This document shows, piece after piece, positions 33,505 to 42,725 of a DNA stretch of 64,000 nucleotides. The notes under the pieces were generated by a model. The model was not told where the DNA came from. It saw only the letters and a program-made list of their open reading frames with translations, and did not search any database. Positions within the stretch are counted from its first letter, which is position 1. The number at the start of each line of letters is the position of its first letter. The stretch is from BACL11 sp945865535 (GTDB lineage Bacteria > Bacteroidota > Bacteroidia > Flavobacteriales > BACL11), in the NCBI GenBank assembly GCA_947502765.1, contig CANNBA010000003.1:1-64000 (forward strand). The letters are read 5' to 3'. Both the position numbers and the translations under genes were made by a program.

Positions 33505-35274
33505 GTGAAGCAAAAAGAAGAAGAAAAATCAACTCAGGAAAGTGTTATAGACACAAGCTTGGAACAAGTTACGACTATAGATAAAAATACATTATCAATG
33601 GAAGAGCTAATTACAAAAATTAGTTTATTAACCAAAAATGATAATCCTTATACTGCATCAAAAGAGATTGAGGAAATAAAATCAATTTTCTACATCAAAC
33701 TTAAGCTAGAACAAAAAGAAAATACAACTCCTGAAGAAACAGAAGAACAAGAAGAGAATATAAAAAAAGAATTACATCCTTTAGAGGTTAAGTTTAAAGC
33801 TGTTTTTGGCGCTTATCGTAAAATTAAGTCTGATTTTAGAAGAACTAAAGAAAAAGAAGAAGAGAATAACCTCAAAATAAAAAAACAGATAATTGAAGAT
33901 ATTGATGCACTAGCAAAAGAGGAAGAATCCATAAAAATAACCTTTGAAAAATTTAGAACACTTCAAGAGAAATGGAAAAGCACAGGACATGTTCCTCTTA
34001 GCGAAAACAACCATCTTTGGCAATCATACCATCACCATGTTGAGCTTTTCTATGATTTTATTAAACTTAACAATGATTTAAGGGATTTAGATTTTAAACG
34101 AAATCTGCAAGAGAAAACTGAAATTTGCAAAAAAGCAACTGCACTTTTAAAAGAAAAATCAGTAGATAAAGCACATAACAACTTACAAGAACTTCATGAG
34201 CATTGGAAAAATGTAGGGCCCGTTGAAAGAGATCAAAGAGAGCCTCTTTGGGAAAAATTTCAAGAAGTAAGTAGAATCATAAATAAAAACAGAAACGATC
34301 ACTTCATTGAAAGAAAAAAACAAGACGCTAAAAAGTTAGAAGAGAAAAATAAAATTTGTACAGAAATTGACAACTTAACTGCTGAAAAAGGAGCTTCATA
34401 TAAGCAATGGCAAGAAGCTACTAATAAATGTAATGAACTAGAATCAAAATGGAAATCTTTAGCAGGCTTGAACAAAGAAGATAATAAAATAGCTTGGAAA
34501 AAATTAAGAGATTCTTTAACTAACTTCTATAATACTAAAAATGAGTTTTACAAACAAAAAAAGGAAAGTAGTAATCGTATTTTAGAAAATAAATTAGCTA
34601 TTTGTGAGAAGGCTGAAAGCCTACAAAATAGTACTGATTGGCAAACTGCAGGAAAAGAATTCATCAAACTACAAGAGGAATGGAAAAATTCTGAATTTTC
34701 ACCTTCTAGCCAATCGAATGAAATTTGGAAAAGGTTTAGAACGGCTTGTGATACTTTCTTTAAAGCTAGAAAAGTACATTATAAAAAAATTGAAAAAGAA
34801 GAAGAAATAGCATTCAAACAAAAAGAATCTCTCATTAAAGAACTTGAAGTATTTAAAGCCTCATCTGACTCAAAAGAAGACATTGAAAGACTTAAAGAAT
34901 TTAGTTTAAAATGGAAGAATATAGGTCATATTGCTAGAAATAAAATGGATATTAATGATGCCTTTTTTAGTCTGGTAAATGCAAAATTTAAAGAGCTAGG
35001 GTTAAATAAGAAAATATTAGCAACTGAACAATACAAAAACAAAGTAAGTTCACTAAAAGGAGACAGCAAAGCAATTAATGGTGAACAACAATTTCTAAGA
35101 GAAAAAATTGATTTATTAAAGAAAGAAATTTCACAATACGAAAATAATATATCATTTTTTGGTAGTGGCAAAGCCACACAACCACTATTACAACTGGCTC
35201 AAAAAAAAATTGAAAATGTAAAAGCCGATATAGAAGATTTAAAACAAAAAATCCAACTGCTAAATAAAGCATAA
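33505..35274 (+). CDS. DUF349 repeat protein
   Basis: The protein has 589 residues and is highly charged, Lys/Glu-rich and helical. At least four or five DUF349 units recur, each with a W plus a KW(K/R) motif, for example LWEKFQEVSRIINKNRND, WKKLRDSLTNFYNTK and IWKRFRTACDTFFKARK. A C-terminal coiled coil (about 530-589) follows. It is cytoplasmic and its function is unknown; related proteins are common in Bacteroidota. The start is GTG. The stop directly abuts uvrB, indicating one transcript. Confidence 0.88.
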   Translation: MKQKEEEKSTQESVIDTSLEQVTTIDKNTLSMEELITKISLLTKNDNPYTASKEIEEIKSIFYIKLKLEQKENTTPEETEEQEENIKKELHPLEVKFKAVFGAYRKIKSDFRRTKEKEEENNLKIKKQIIEDIDALAKEEESIKITFEKFRTLQEKWKSTGHVPLSENNHLWQSYHHHVELFYDFIKLNNDLRDLDFKRNLQEKTEICKKATALLKEKSVDKAHNNLQELHEHWKNVGPVERDQREPLWEKFQEVSRIINKNRNDHFIERKKQDAKKLEEKNKICTEIDNLTAEKGASYKQWQEATNKCNELESKWKSLAGLNKEDNKIAWKKLRDSLTNFYNTKNEFYKQKKESSNRILENKLAICEKAESLQNSTDWQTAGKEFIKLQEEWKNSEFSPSSQSNEIWKRFRTACDTFFKARKVHYKKIEKEEEIAFKQKESLIKELEVFKASSDSKEDIERLKEFSLKWKNIGHIARNKMDINDAFFSLVNAKFKELGLNKKILATEQYKNKVSSLKGDSKAINGEQQFLREKIDLLKKEISQYENNISFFGSGKATQPLLQLAQKKIENVKADIEDLKQKIQLLNKA

Positions 35275-37263
35275 ATGAAGTTCAAACTTCAAGCTGATTT
35301 TTCCCCAACCGGAGATCAACCAGGCGCAATAAAACAACTTGTCCAGGGGTTAAATGATGGAGAGAAATCGCAAACCTTACTAGGGGTAACTGGCTCTGGC
35401 AAAACATTCACTATTGCAAATGTTATACAAGAAGTAAATCGCCCTGCCTTAGTTTTAAGTCATAATAAAACATTAGCAGCCCAACTATTCAGCGAATTCA
35501 AACAATTTTTTCCGGAAAATGCTGTAGAATACTTTGTTTCTTATTATGATTACTATCAACCGGAAGCATACATACCAAGCTCAGGAACTTATATTGAGAA
35601 AGATTTATCCATAAATGAAGAAATTGAGAAATACCGATTAAAAACTACATCTGCTCTTCTATCAGGAAGAAAAGATGTAATCGTTGTCTCATCTGTTAGT
35701 TGTATTTACGGTATTGGAAATCCTGAGGACTTTCACAGTGGAATAATTGATTTACAAGAAGGTGATATTATAAGCAGAGATCAGTTTCTCCAAAAATTGG
35801 TATCCGCACTTTACAGTAGAACTACTGCTGAATTTAACAGAGGTAATTTTAGAGTAAAGGGAGATACTGTTGATATTTTTCTAGCTCATAATGATATTGG
35901 ATACCGAATTCATTTTTTTGGAAATGAAATTGATGAAATAGAAAGTTTTAATCCTGAAAATGGGAAAATAATAAACTCTTTAAAAGAAATAAGAATTTTC
36001 CCAGCCAGTATCTTTGTAGCCTCAAAGGATAAAATTCATGGCGCAATATCTGAAATACAAGATGATTTAAAAAAACAAGTTGAGTATTTTCAAGAAATAG
36101 GATTGCCAACTGAAGCAAAAAGATTGGATGAGCGAACACATTTTGATCTTGAAATGATAAAAGAACTTGGTTATTGCTCAGGCATAGAAAACTATTCCAG
36201 GTATTTTGATGGCAGAAAAGCAGGAAGCAGGCCTTTCTGTTTGCTCGATTATTTTCCTTCAAATTTTATAACAGTAATTGATGAGAGTCATGTTACACTA
36301 CCTCAAGTAAGAGCCATGTACGGAGGTGATAAATCAAGAAAAACAAATCTTGTTGAACACGGATTCAGACTTCCTGCGGCAATGGATAATCGACCGTTAA
36401 AATTTGAAGAATTTGAGATGATTAATCAGCAAACAATCTATGTAAGTGCAACCCCGGCTGATTATGAATTAGAAAAATCAGAAGGAATTATTGCCGAACA
36501 GGTTATTCGCCCAACAGGACTGCTTGATCCTATTATTGAAGTGCGAACAAGTAAGAATCAAATTGATGATTTACTGGAAGAAATAAGATTAAGATTGGAG
36601 AAAAAAGAAAGAGTACTTGTTGTAACCCTAACCAAAAGAATGGCAGAAGAATTTAGTAAATACCTTACTAAATTCAGCATTAAATGTCGTTATATTCATT
36701 CTGATGTTGATACTTTAGAAAGAGTAGAAATTCTTCATCAGCTTAAAGAAGGTATTATTGATGTTTTAATTGGAGTAAACCTATTAAGAGAAGGATTAGA
36801 CTTGCCTCAAGTTAGCCTTGTTGCTATTATGGATGCTGATAAAGAGGGTTTTTTAAGATCAGATAGAGCATTAACCCAAACTGCAGGAAGAGCAGCTAGA
36901 AATATTAATGGCCTTGTTATTATGTATGCTGATAAAATAACCGAATCCATGAGAAGGACAATGGATGAAACAGACAGAAGAAGAGAAAAACAAAAAGCTT
37001 ACAATACAGAAAAAGGACTTACGCCTCAACCTTTAGTTAAAAAAAGCGACAACAATCTTATACAGAGCTTAAATCCATATAAAGTAACCACACCAAATAC
37101 CAAACCAATTATTGATTCATCATCAGTAGAACAATTACAAAAAATGGTAAAACATACCAAAAGAGAAATGGAAAAAATGGCTAAAAACCTTAATTTTATA
37201 GAAGCTGCACGATTAAGAGATGAATTAAAAGAACTAGAAGAAAGTCTCAAAAAAAAGACATAA
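35275..37263 (+). CDS. uvrB: Excinuclease ABC subunit B
   Basis: The protein has 662 residues, normal for UvrB, a DNA-damage recognition helicase of nucleotide excision repair that works with UvrA and UvrC. Walker A is GVTGSGKTFT at about 39-48. The beta-hairpin segment is YYDYYQPEAYIPSSGTYIEKD. Helicase motifs DESH, YVSATPADYE and QTAGRAARN are present. The C-terminal UVR coiled coil ends with NFIEAARLRDELKELE. It is directly adjacent to DUF349 and is followed by a strong terminator. Confidence 0.96.
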   Translation: MKFKLQADFSPTGDQPGAIKQLVQGLNDGEKSQTLLGVTGSGKTFTIANVIQEVNRPALVLSHNKTLAAQLFSEFKQFFPENAVEYFVSYYDYYQPEAYIPSSGTYIEKDLSINEEIEKYRLKTTSALLSGRKDVIVVSSVSCIYGIGNPEDFHSGIIDLQEGDIISRDQFLQKLVSALYSRTTAEFNRGNFRVKGDTVDIFLAHNDIGYRIHFFGNEIDEIESFNPENGKIINSLKEIRIFPASIFVASKDKIHGAISEIQDDLKKQVEYFQEIGLPTEAKRLDERTHFDLEMIKELGYCSGIENYSRYFDGRKAGSRPFCLLDYFPSNFITVIDESHVTLPQVRAMYGGDKSRKTNLVEHGFRLPAAMDNRPLKFEEFEMINQQTIYVSATPADYELEKSEGIIAEQVIRPTGLLDPIIEVRTSKNQIDDLLEEIRLRLEKKERVLVVTLTKRMAEEFSKYLTKFSIKCRYIHSDVDTLERVEILHQLKEGIIDVLIGVNLLREGLDLPQVSLVAIMDADKEGFLRSDRALTQTAGRAARNINGLVIMYADKITESMRRTMDETDRRREKQKAYNTEKGLTPQPLVKKSDNNLIQSLNPYKVTTPNTKPIIDSSSVEQLQKMVKHTKREMEKMAKNLNFIEAARLRDELKELEESLKKKT

Positions 37264-37293
37264 AAAAAAGCGAGCATCTTGCTCGCTTTTTTT
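37263..37293. terminator. Bidirectional terminator between uvrB and cspA
   Basis: The stem AAGCGAGC / GCTCGCTT with loop ATCTT is flanked by A and T runs, between two convergent genes. Confidence 0.92.
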
Positions 37294-37312
37294 CTATATT
37301 ATATAATGCTTC

Positions 37313-37510
37313 TTAAGCGTTTACAATATTTTTAGCTACTGGTCCTTTTTCTCCATCTCCTGGCTCAAATGATACAGCTGCTCCTTCTTTAAGAGTTTTG
37401 TAACCTTCAACCTGAATTTCTTGAAAATGTGCAAAGTAGTCAGTTCCATCTGAACCTTCAATGAAACCATACCCTTTACTTCCGTTAAACCATTTTACTT
37501 TTCCTTCCAT
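37313..37510 (-). CDS. Cold-shock domain protein
   Basis: The protein has 65 residues and is a single cold-shock domain. It contains VKWFNGSKGYGFI (with the RNP1-type KGYGFI) and DYFAHF (RNP2-like), then a C-terminal EPGDGEKGPVAKNI. It binds single-stranded RNA or DNA as a chaperone. Family members are often named cspA, but paralogues cannot be told apart here. Its promoter and a GC-rich hairpin leader lie at 37538-37592. Confidence 0.93.
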   Translation of the reverse strand: MEGKVKWFNGSKGYGFIEGSDGTDYFAHFQEIQVEGYKTLKEGAAVSFEPGDGEKGPVAKNIVNA

Positions 37511-37537
37511 AATTGTTTTTAAAATTTATTAATACTA

Positions 37538-37563
37538 GTGGGAACAACCCCACAAAACTGGGG
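37538..37563 (-). promoter_or_regulatory. Overlapping hairpins in the csp 5' region
   Basis: On the minus strand, CCCCA pairs with TGGGG around loop GTTTTG (37548-37563). GTGGG pairs with CCCAC around a 6-base loop (37538-37553). The two share the GGGG arm and cannot form together. If transcription starts near 37558, the first arm would be missing and only the second hairpin would lie in the RNA. Confidence 0.35.
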
Positions 37564-37592
37564 CAAATATACAAAAATATTTAATATACCAA
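37564..37592 (-). promoter_or_regulatory. Full promoter for csp: -33 TTG, 18-base spacer, -7 TATATTTG
   Basis: The -7 box is at 37564-37571 and TTG at 37590-37592, an ideal Bacteroidota arrangement. The -33 element lies in the 3' end of folD. Confidence 0.65.
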
Positions 37593-38459
37593 CTTTTTAG
37601 CAGATACTAGAGTATTTTTAAGTAGCATTGCAATTGTCATTGGGCCTACTCCTCCTGGAACTGGGGTAATAAAGCTGCTTTTTTCTGCAACCTCATCAAA
37701 AGCCACATCACCTAAAAGTTTCCAGCCACTTTTGGTATTATTTGATTTTACTCTTGATATTCCAACATCAATAATGCATACTCCATCTTTTATCATATCA
37801 GCAGTTACAAATTCAGCTTTTCCTAAAGCCACTATCAAAATATCGGCAGTTTTGGTTATTTCTTTAAGATTTTTAGTTTTACTATGTGTAAGTGTAACCG
37901 TACAATTTCCAGGATAATTATTTCTAGACATCAAAATACTCATTGGAGAACCCACAATATGACTTCTACCAATAACTACACAATGTTTTCCTGAAGTTTC
38001 AACATGATATCTTTCCAGAAGCTCTAAAATTCCAGATGGAGTAGCAGGTAAATAAGTGGGTAAATTCAGTGCCATTCTTCCAATATTTTGAGGATGAAAG
38101 CCATCTACATCTTTTGTTGGATCTATTGCTTGAGTAACCTTCATCTCATCAATATGACTTGGTAAAGGCAATTGTACGATTAAACCGTCTATATCTGGAT
38201 TGCTATTTATTTTTTCTATCTCAGCTAATAAATGCGATTCTGAAACTGTATTATCAAGTCGAATTAATGTGGACTCAAAACCAACCTTTTCACAGGCTTT
38301 TACTTTTGCATTTACATAGGTTTCACTAGCCCCATCACCCCCAACTAAAATAGCTGCCAAATGAGGTTTTTTTCCACCATTACTAAGCAAAGAAGATAAC
38401 TCAATTGCTATCTCTTTTGCGATATCATTAGCTGTTTTTTTTCCGTCTAATAAAATCAT
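37581..38459 (-). CDS. folD: Methylenetetrahydrofolate dehydrogenase / methenyltetrahydrofolate cyclohydrolase
   Basis: The protein has 292 residues, normal for FolD. It interconverts 5,10-methylene- and 10-formyl-THF with NADP. Family motifs are SETYVNAKVKACEKVGFE (with the active-site Tyr and Lys), DGLIVQLPLP, DVDGFHPQNIG, VVIGRSHIVGSPMSILM and the C-terminal TPVPGGVGPMTIAMLL. It lies 6 bases after ffh (minus strand), so it is probably co-transcribed with it. Its last codons contain the csp promoter -33 element. Confidence 0.95.
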   Translation of the reverse strand: MILLDGKKTANDIAKEIAIELSSLLSNGGKKPHLAAILVGGDGASETYVNAKVKACEKVGFESTLIRLDNTVSESHLLAEIEKINSNPDIDGLIVQLPLPSHIDEMKVTQAIDPTKDVDGFHPQNIGRMALNLPTYLPATPSGILELLERYHVETSGKHCVVIGRSHIVGSPMSILMSRNNYPGNCTVTLTHSKTKNLKEITKTADILIVALGKAEFVTADMIKDGVCIIDVGISRVKSNNTKSGWKLLGDVAFDEVAEKSSFITPVPGGVGPMTIAMLLKNTLVSAKKLVY

Positions 38460-38465
38460 CTCTAT

Positions 38466-39812
38466 TTATTGCATTCCTGGAATTCCTCCTTTCTTTTGCA
38501 TCATTTGCATCATCTGTTTAGCACCTCCTCCCTGCATCATCTTCATCATTTTACCCATTTGATCAAATTGACTAATCAGCTGATTTACTTCAACTACTGA
38601 TGTGCCACTACCTGCAGCAATTCTTTTTTTTCTACTTCCGTTTAACAGATTCGGATTTTCTCTTTCTTGTTTAGTCATAGAATGAATTATTGCCTCAATT
38701 CCTTTAAAAGCATTATCATCAATATCAACATCTTTCATGGCCTTGCCCATTCCAGGAATCATACCCACCAAATCCTTCATGTTTCCCATCTTTTTAATTT
38801 GCTGAATTTGCTTTAAAAAATCATCAAATCCAAATTGATTCTTTGCAATTTTCTTCTGAACTTTTCTGGCTTCTTGCTCATCAAATTGTTGCTGAGCGTG
38901 CTCCACTAATGAGATGACATCTCCCATTCCTAAAATTCGACTCGCCATTCTATCAGGATGAAAAATATCCAATCCATCCATCTTTTCGGAAGTACCAATA
39001 AATTTAATTGGTTTATCAACTACCGAACGAATTGTTAATGCTGCACCACCTCTAGTATCACCATCTAATTTTGTAAGTACAACTCCATCAAAATTTAACT
39101 TATCATTAAAAGCCTTAGCAGTATTTACAGCATCCTGACCAGTCATTGAATCAACAACAAATAATATTTCATTAGGATTGGTTGCACTTTTTATATTTGC
39201 AATTTCGGTCATCATATTTTCATCAACTGCTAAACGCCCAGCAGTATCTATAATAACCACATTATGCCCATTTGTTTTAGCGTGTTTTATAGCATTCCTT
39301 GCAATCTCAACAGGATTTTTACTTTCTCTATCCTGATAAACATCAACAGCTACTTGTTGGGCTAAAACCCCAATTTGATCAATAGCAGCAGGACGATACA
39401 CATCACAAGCAACTAGTAATGGACGCTTATTCTTTTTACTTTTAAGATGTAAAGCCAACTTACCTGCAAAAGTAGTTTTACCACTACCCTGCAAACCAGC
39501 AATCAAAATTACAGTTGGACTTCCTGACAAACTAATTTCTGAATACTCACTGCCCATAAGTGCAGCCAACTCATCTTTCATTATTTTAGTCAGTAATTGC
39601 CCAGGATCAATAGCTGTTAGTACTTTTTGACCTAATGCTTTAAGCTTAACATTTTCAGTAAATGATTTTGCAGTTTTAAAATCAACATCAGCCGAAAGAA
39701 GCGCTTTTCGAATCTCTTTCATTGTTTGAGCAACATTTATTTCGGAAATACTTCCTTGCCCTTTAAGTACTTTAAAAGCTTTTTCTAGTTTTTCTGATAA
39801 ATTTTCAAACAT
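38466..39812 (-). CDS. ffh: Signal recognition particle protein Ffh
   Basis: The protein has 448 residues. The N domain is followed by the SRP GTPase: GLQGSGKTTFAGKLA (about 107-121), DTAGRLA, TKLDGDTRGG and IGTSEKMDGLDIF. The C-terminal methionine-rich M domain ends in a Met-dense run (MGKMMKMMQGG and so on) that binds SRP RNA and signal peptides. It targets nascent membrane proteins to the membrane together with FtsY, encoded 1.4 kb away in the same direction. An ideal promoter is at 39833-39861. The SRP RNA gene is not recognised in the window. Confidence 0.96.
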   Translation of the reverse strand: MFENLSEKLEKAFKVLKGQGSISEINVAQTMKEIRKALLSADVDFKTAKSFTENVKLKALGQKVLTAIDPGQLLTKIMKDELAALMGSEYSEISLSGSPTVILIAGLQGSGKTTFAGKLALHLKSKKNKRPLLVACDVYRPAAIDQIGVLAQQVAVDVYQDRESKNPVEIARNAIKHAKTNGHNVVIIDTAGRLAVDENMMTEIANIKSATNPNEILFVVDSMTGQDAVNTAKAFNDKLNFDGVVLTKLDGDTRGGAALTIRSVVDKPIKFIGTSEKMDGLDIFHPDRMASRILGMGDVISLVEHAQQQFDEQEARKVQKKIAKNQFGFDDFLKQIQQIKKMGNMKDLVGMIPGMGKAMKDVDIDDNAFKGIEAIIHSMTKQERENPNLLNGSRKKRIAAGSGTSVVEVNQLISQFDQMGKMMKMMQGGGAKQMMQMMQKKGGIPGMQ

Positions 39813-39832
39813 TTATTTTATTTTTAATAGCA

Positions 39833-39861
39833 CAAAAATAATAATTTCATACTCTAATCAA
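39833..39861 (-). promoter_or_regulatory. Full promoter for ffh: -33 TTG, 18-base spacer, -7 TATTTTTG
   Basis: The -7 box is at 39833-39840 and TTG at 39859-39861, inside the 3' end of rimO. It allows ffh-folD to be expressed apart from ftsY-rimO. Confidence 0.55.
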
Positions 39862-41167
39862 CAACCACTCCATACAAATCAAAATAATCTGATTTTTCAA
39901 TTTTTATATTTGCAAAATCGCCAATTCTTACATAGTTTTCATTTGCTCTAACTAAAACTTCATTATCCACATCAGGAGAGTCAAATTCTGTGCGCCCAAT
40001 AAAGTAATCTCCTTCTTTACGATCGAATAATACTTTAAAAGTTCTTCCTATCTTTTTTTGATTTAATTCCCAAGAAATGTGAGTTTGTAGATCCATTATC
40101 TCATCTGCTCTTGCTTTTTTTGTTTTCTCAGGAACATCATCTTCTAAATCATAAGCTGAAGTATTTTCTTCATGAGAATAAGTAAATACGCCCAGTCTAT
40201 CAAATTTAGTATCCTGTACCCATTGCTTAAGTTCTTGGAATTTTTCCTTAGTTTCTCCTGGATATCCAACTATTAATGTAGTTCTAATAGCCATATTTGG
40301 AACTTTAGTTCTAAAGTCCTTTAATAAAGCATCTGTTTTTTCATGAGAAGTTCCTCTTTTCATAGATTTTAGAAGATCATCATTAATATGTTGTAAAGGA
40401 ATATCTATATAATTACACACTTTTCCGTTTTCTCTAATTACATCTAAAACATCCTCTGGAAATCCTGTTGGAAAAGCATAATGCAAACGAATCCATTCTA
40501 TACCTTCTACTTTTGATAACTGAGTTAATAAATCTGCTAAGCTTCTTTTTTTATAAATATCCAAGCCATAAAAAGTTAAATCCTGAGCGATAAGTATCAA
40601 TTCCTTTACCCCATTTTTAGCTAGATGTTTCGCCTCTTTTACCAGCTGTTCAATAGGAGTTGATTTATGTTTACCCCTCATTAAGGGAATAGCGCAAAAT
40701 GAACAAGGTCTATCGCAACCTTCTGAAATTTTTAAATAGGCATAATGCTTAGGAGTAGTGGTCAATCTTTCGCCTAAAAGTTCGTGCTTATAATCTGCCC
40801 CTAATACTTTTAATAATTTTGGTAAATCTGTAGTTCCAAAATATTGGTCAACATTTGGAATATCTCTTTCTAACTCAGGTTTGTATCTTTCCGAAAGACA
40901 TCCCGTAACATATAATTTGTCAATTTTACCGGATTCTTTTCTCTGAACTTGCTCTAGTATGGTATTTATTGATTCTTCTTTAGCATTGTCAATAAAACCA
41001 CAAGTATTCACTACAACAATATTTGCATCCTCATTTTCCGATTCATGCTCAACAGCAATCTTATTTGCAGAGAGCTGTCCCATCAATACTTCAGAATCAT
41101 ATACATTCTTTGAGCACCCCAAAGTGATGATATTTATTTTATTCTTTTTAGTTGACTTTGTACGCAT
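39854..41167 (-). CDS. rimO: Ribosomal protein uS12 methylthiotransferase RimO
   Basis: The protein has 437 residues. It is a radical-SAM enzyme that methylthiolates an aspartate of ribosomal protein S12. The N-terminal UPF0004 domain has LGCSKNVYDSEVLMGQL and NTCGFIDNAKEES, with Cys ligands for a second Fe-S cluster. The radical-SAM CxxxCxxC is in GCDRPCSFCAIP (about 148-159). The C-terminal TRAM domain ends near VRIGDFANIKI. Its start overlaps the ftsY stop by one base. RimO is favoured over MiaB by the SKNVYDSE and PLMRGKHKS context. Confidence 0.93.
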   Translation of the reverse strand: MRTKSTKKNKINIITLGCSKNVYDSEVLMGQLSANKIAVEHESENEDANIVVVNTCGFIDNAKEESINTILEQVQRKESGKIDKLYVTGCLSERYKPELERDIPNVDQYFGTTDLPKLLKVLGADYKHELLGERLTTTPKHYAYLKISEGCDRPCSFCAIPLMRGKHKSTPIEQLVKEAKHLAKNGVKELILIAQDLTFYGLDIYKKRSLADLLTQLSKVEGIEWIRLHYAFPTGFPEDVLDVIRENGKVCNYIDIPLQHINDDLLKSMKRGTSHEKTDALLKDFRTKVPNMAIRTTLIVGYPGETKEKFQELKQWVQDTKFDRLGVFTYSHEENTSAYDLEDDVPEKTKKARADEIMDLQTHISWELNQKKIGRTFKVLFDRKEGDYFIGRTEFDSPDVDNEVLVRANENYVRIGDFANIKIEKSDYFDLYGVVVD

Positions 41168-42249
41168 TAGTTAAAAAGGGAATCTACAAATTCTTGTTTA
41201 TTAAATTTTTGTAAATCATTCATCCCTTCTCCTACTCCAATATAGCGGACAGGAATTTGAAACTGATCAGAAATTCCGATTACTACACCCCCTTTTGCTG
41301 TACCGTCTAACTTAGTTAATGCAATTGAATTTACCTCTGTAGCAGCTATGAATTGTTTGGCTTGTTCTATAGCATTCTGTCCAGTTGAAGCATCTAAAAC
41401 TAACATAACATCATGTGGAGCGTCAGGAATTACTTTACCCATCACACTTCTTATTTTACCTAACTCTCGCATCAAATTGACATTATTGTGCAATCTTCCT
41501 GCTGTGTCAATTATCACAACATCCGCCCCACTTGCCTTTGCAGATTGTATCGTATCAAAAGCTACTGATGCAGGATCAGATCCCATAGCTTGTTTTACAA
41601 TTTCAACTCCAACTCTATCGGCCCATATCACTAATTGATCAACTGCAGCCGCTCTAAAAGTATCTGCTGCGCCTAATACCACCTTCTTTCCTTGTTGTTT
41701 AAATTGATGTGCCAATTTTCCAATAGTAGTTGTTTTGCCTACACCATTTACTCCAACTATCATGATAACATAAGGCCCAGCAACATCAGGAATCTTATCA
41801 TACGAATCTTGCATTAATGATGATATTTCTTGTTTTAAAAAACTATTTAATTCTGAGGTATTGATGTATTTATCTCTTTCCACTCTTTCCTCTAGTTTTT
41901 CAATGATTTTTAGAGTCGTTTCCACTCCTATATCAGAAGTAATTAATGCTTCTTCTATACCATCAAGAGCCAATTCATCAATAGTTGATTTCCCAGCAAC
42001 TGTTCTTGCTAATTTCCCAAAGAAACTTTCTTTGGTTTTTTTAATACCAGAATCAAGTTTTTCTTTTTCGCTCTTAAAATTTAATTCTATTACAGGTTCA
42101 GAATCAGGCTCAGGCTCAGGCTCTGATTCCGGTTCTAGCTCAGGTTCTAGTTTTTGTATGATTTTTTCAACTTCTATTTCGGATAACTCTTTTTCTTTTT
42201 TATCCTCTTTCGATTTAAATAAACCACTTACTTTATCAAATATACCCAT
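41167..42249 (-). CDS. ftsY: Signal recognition particle receptor FtsY
   Basis: The protein has 360 residues. An acidic N-terminal region is rich in Glu-Pro and Glu-Ser repeats (about residues 30-57). The NG domain follows, with GVNGVGKTTTIGKLA (about 165-179), DTAGRLHNN, TKLDGTAKGG and IGVGEGMNDLQKF. It docks the Ffh ribosome complex to the membrane. The EPEPEP-type low-complexity stretch is written with near-repeated codons and is likely length-variable. It is coupled to rimO and separated from the DUF4295/rpmG genes by a hairpin. Confidence 0.95.
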   Translation of the reverse strand: MGIFDKVSGLFKSKEDKKEKELSEIEVEKIIQKLEPELEPESEPEPEPDSEPVIELNFKSEKEKLDSGIKKTKESFFGKLARTVAGKSTIDELALDGIEEALITSDIGVETTLKIIEKLEERVERDKYINTSELNSFLKQEISSLMQDSYDKIPDVAGPYVIMIVGVNGVGKTTTIGKLAHQFKQQGKKVVLGAADTFRAAAVDQLVIWADRVGVEIVKQAMGSDPASVAFDTIQSAKASGADVVIIDTAGRLHNNVNLMRELGKIRSVMGKVIPDAPHDVMLVLDASTGQNAIEQAKQFIAATEVNSIALTKLDGTAKGGVVIGISDQFQIPVRYIGVGEGMNDLQKFNKQEFVDSLFN

Positions 42250-42272
42250 AATTTAGTATGCCTTCTAAATAA

Positions 42273-42305
42273 AAAAGCTTCTTTCAAAAATAGAAAGAAG
42301 CTTTT
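42273..42305. terminator. Hairpin terminator between DUF4295 and ftsY
   Basis: A long stem AAAAGCTTCTTTC / GAAAGAAGCTTTT with loop AAAAATA. On the minus strand it would end the rpmG-DUF4295 transcript or attenuate reading into ftsY. Confidence 0.75.
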
Positions 42306-42326
42306 ACTTTAATGTATAATTAAATA

Positions 42327-42479
42327 CTATTTTTTTGCAAAAAATTCTATCACCTTTTCCTTTGGCACAATTTCGGACTTAAAAGAATAAGCTCCAGTTT
42401 TTGATTTAACCAATTTCACAGCCTTAGTAAAAGCTTTAGCCCCTTTTTTCTGTAATGATGCTACTGTCTTTTTTGCCAT
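42327..42479 (-). CDS. DUF4295 small basic protein
   Basis: The protein has 50 residues, with ATG at 42479 and TAG at 42327-42329. The sequence begins MAKKTVASLQKKGAKAF and ends KVIEFFAKK. DUF4295 proteins lie next to rpmG in Bacteroidota and are probably ribosome-associated; that role is inferred from context and charge. It follows rpmG by 6 bases. Confidence 0.9.
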   Translation of the reverse strand: MAKKTVASLQKKGAKAFTKAVKLVKSKTGAYSFKSEIVPKEKVIEFFAKK

Positions 42480-42485
42480 TTTCTT

Positions 42486-42668
42486 TTATTTTATTTGTTT
42501 ATGAACAGTCATTTTTTTCATAATAGCGTTGAATTTTTTCAATTCAATTCTATCTGGAGTATTCTTTTTATTTTTAGTAGTAATATAACGAGATGTACCT
42601 GGCAATCCACTTGCTTTATGCTCAGTACACTCTAAAATAACTTGAATTCTATTTCCTTTCTTTGCCAT
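42486..42668 (-). CDS. rpmG: 50S ribosomal protein L33
   Basis: The protein has 60 residues: MAKKGNRIQVILECTEHK, then GTSRYITTKNKKNTPDRIELKK with the usual L33 core. It is a large-subunit ribosomal protein. It has a single internal Cys rather than the zinc-binding four Cys. It normally follows rpmB directly in Bacteroidota, but here two genes lie between. It has its own -7 box at 42691. Confidence 0.95.
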   Translation of the reverse strand: MAKKGNRIQVILECTEHKASGLPGTSRYITTKNKKNTPDRIELKKFNAIMKKMTVHKQIK

Positions 42669-42690
42669 CTTCTAATAATTTATTGGGCTG

Positions 42691-42698
42691 CAAATTTA
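42691..42698 (-). promoter_or_regulatory. -7 box (TAAATTTG on the minus strand) for rpmG
   Basis: It is an exact TAnnTTTG match followed by CAGCCCAA, the same start of transcript as seen at rpmB. The -33 TTG at 42714-42716 is 15 bases upstream, slightly short. Confidence 0.55.
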
Positions 42699-42725
42699 AT
42701 TAAAAAATCTAAACAACTATAAAAT

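Noticed and set aside
41900..42250. The ORF opposite ftsY (Ser-rich, GSGSGSDSGS) as a gene
   Set aside because: It is the antisense of the Glu-Pro-rich ftsY start and has no independent support.
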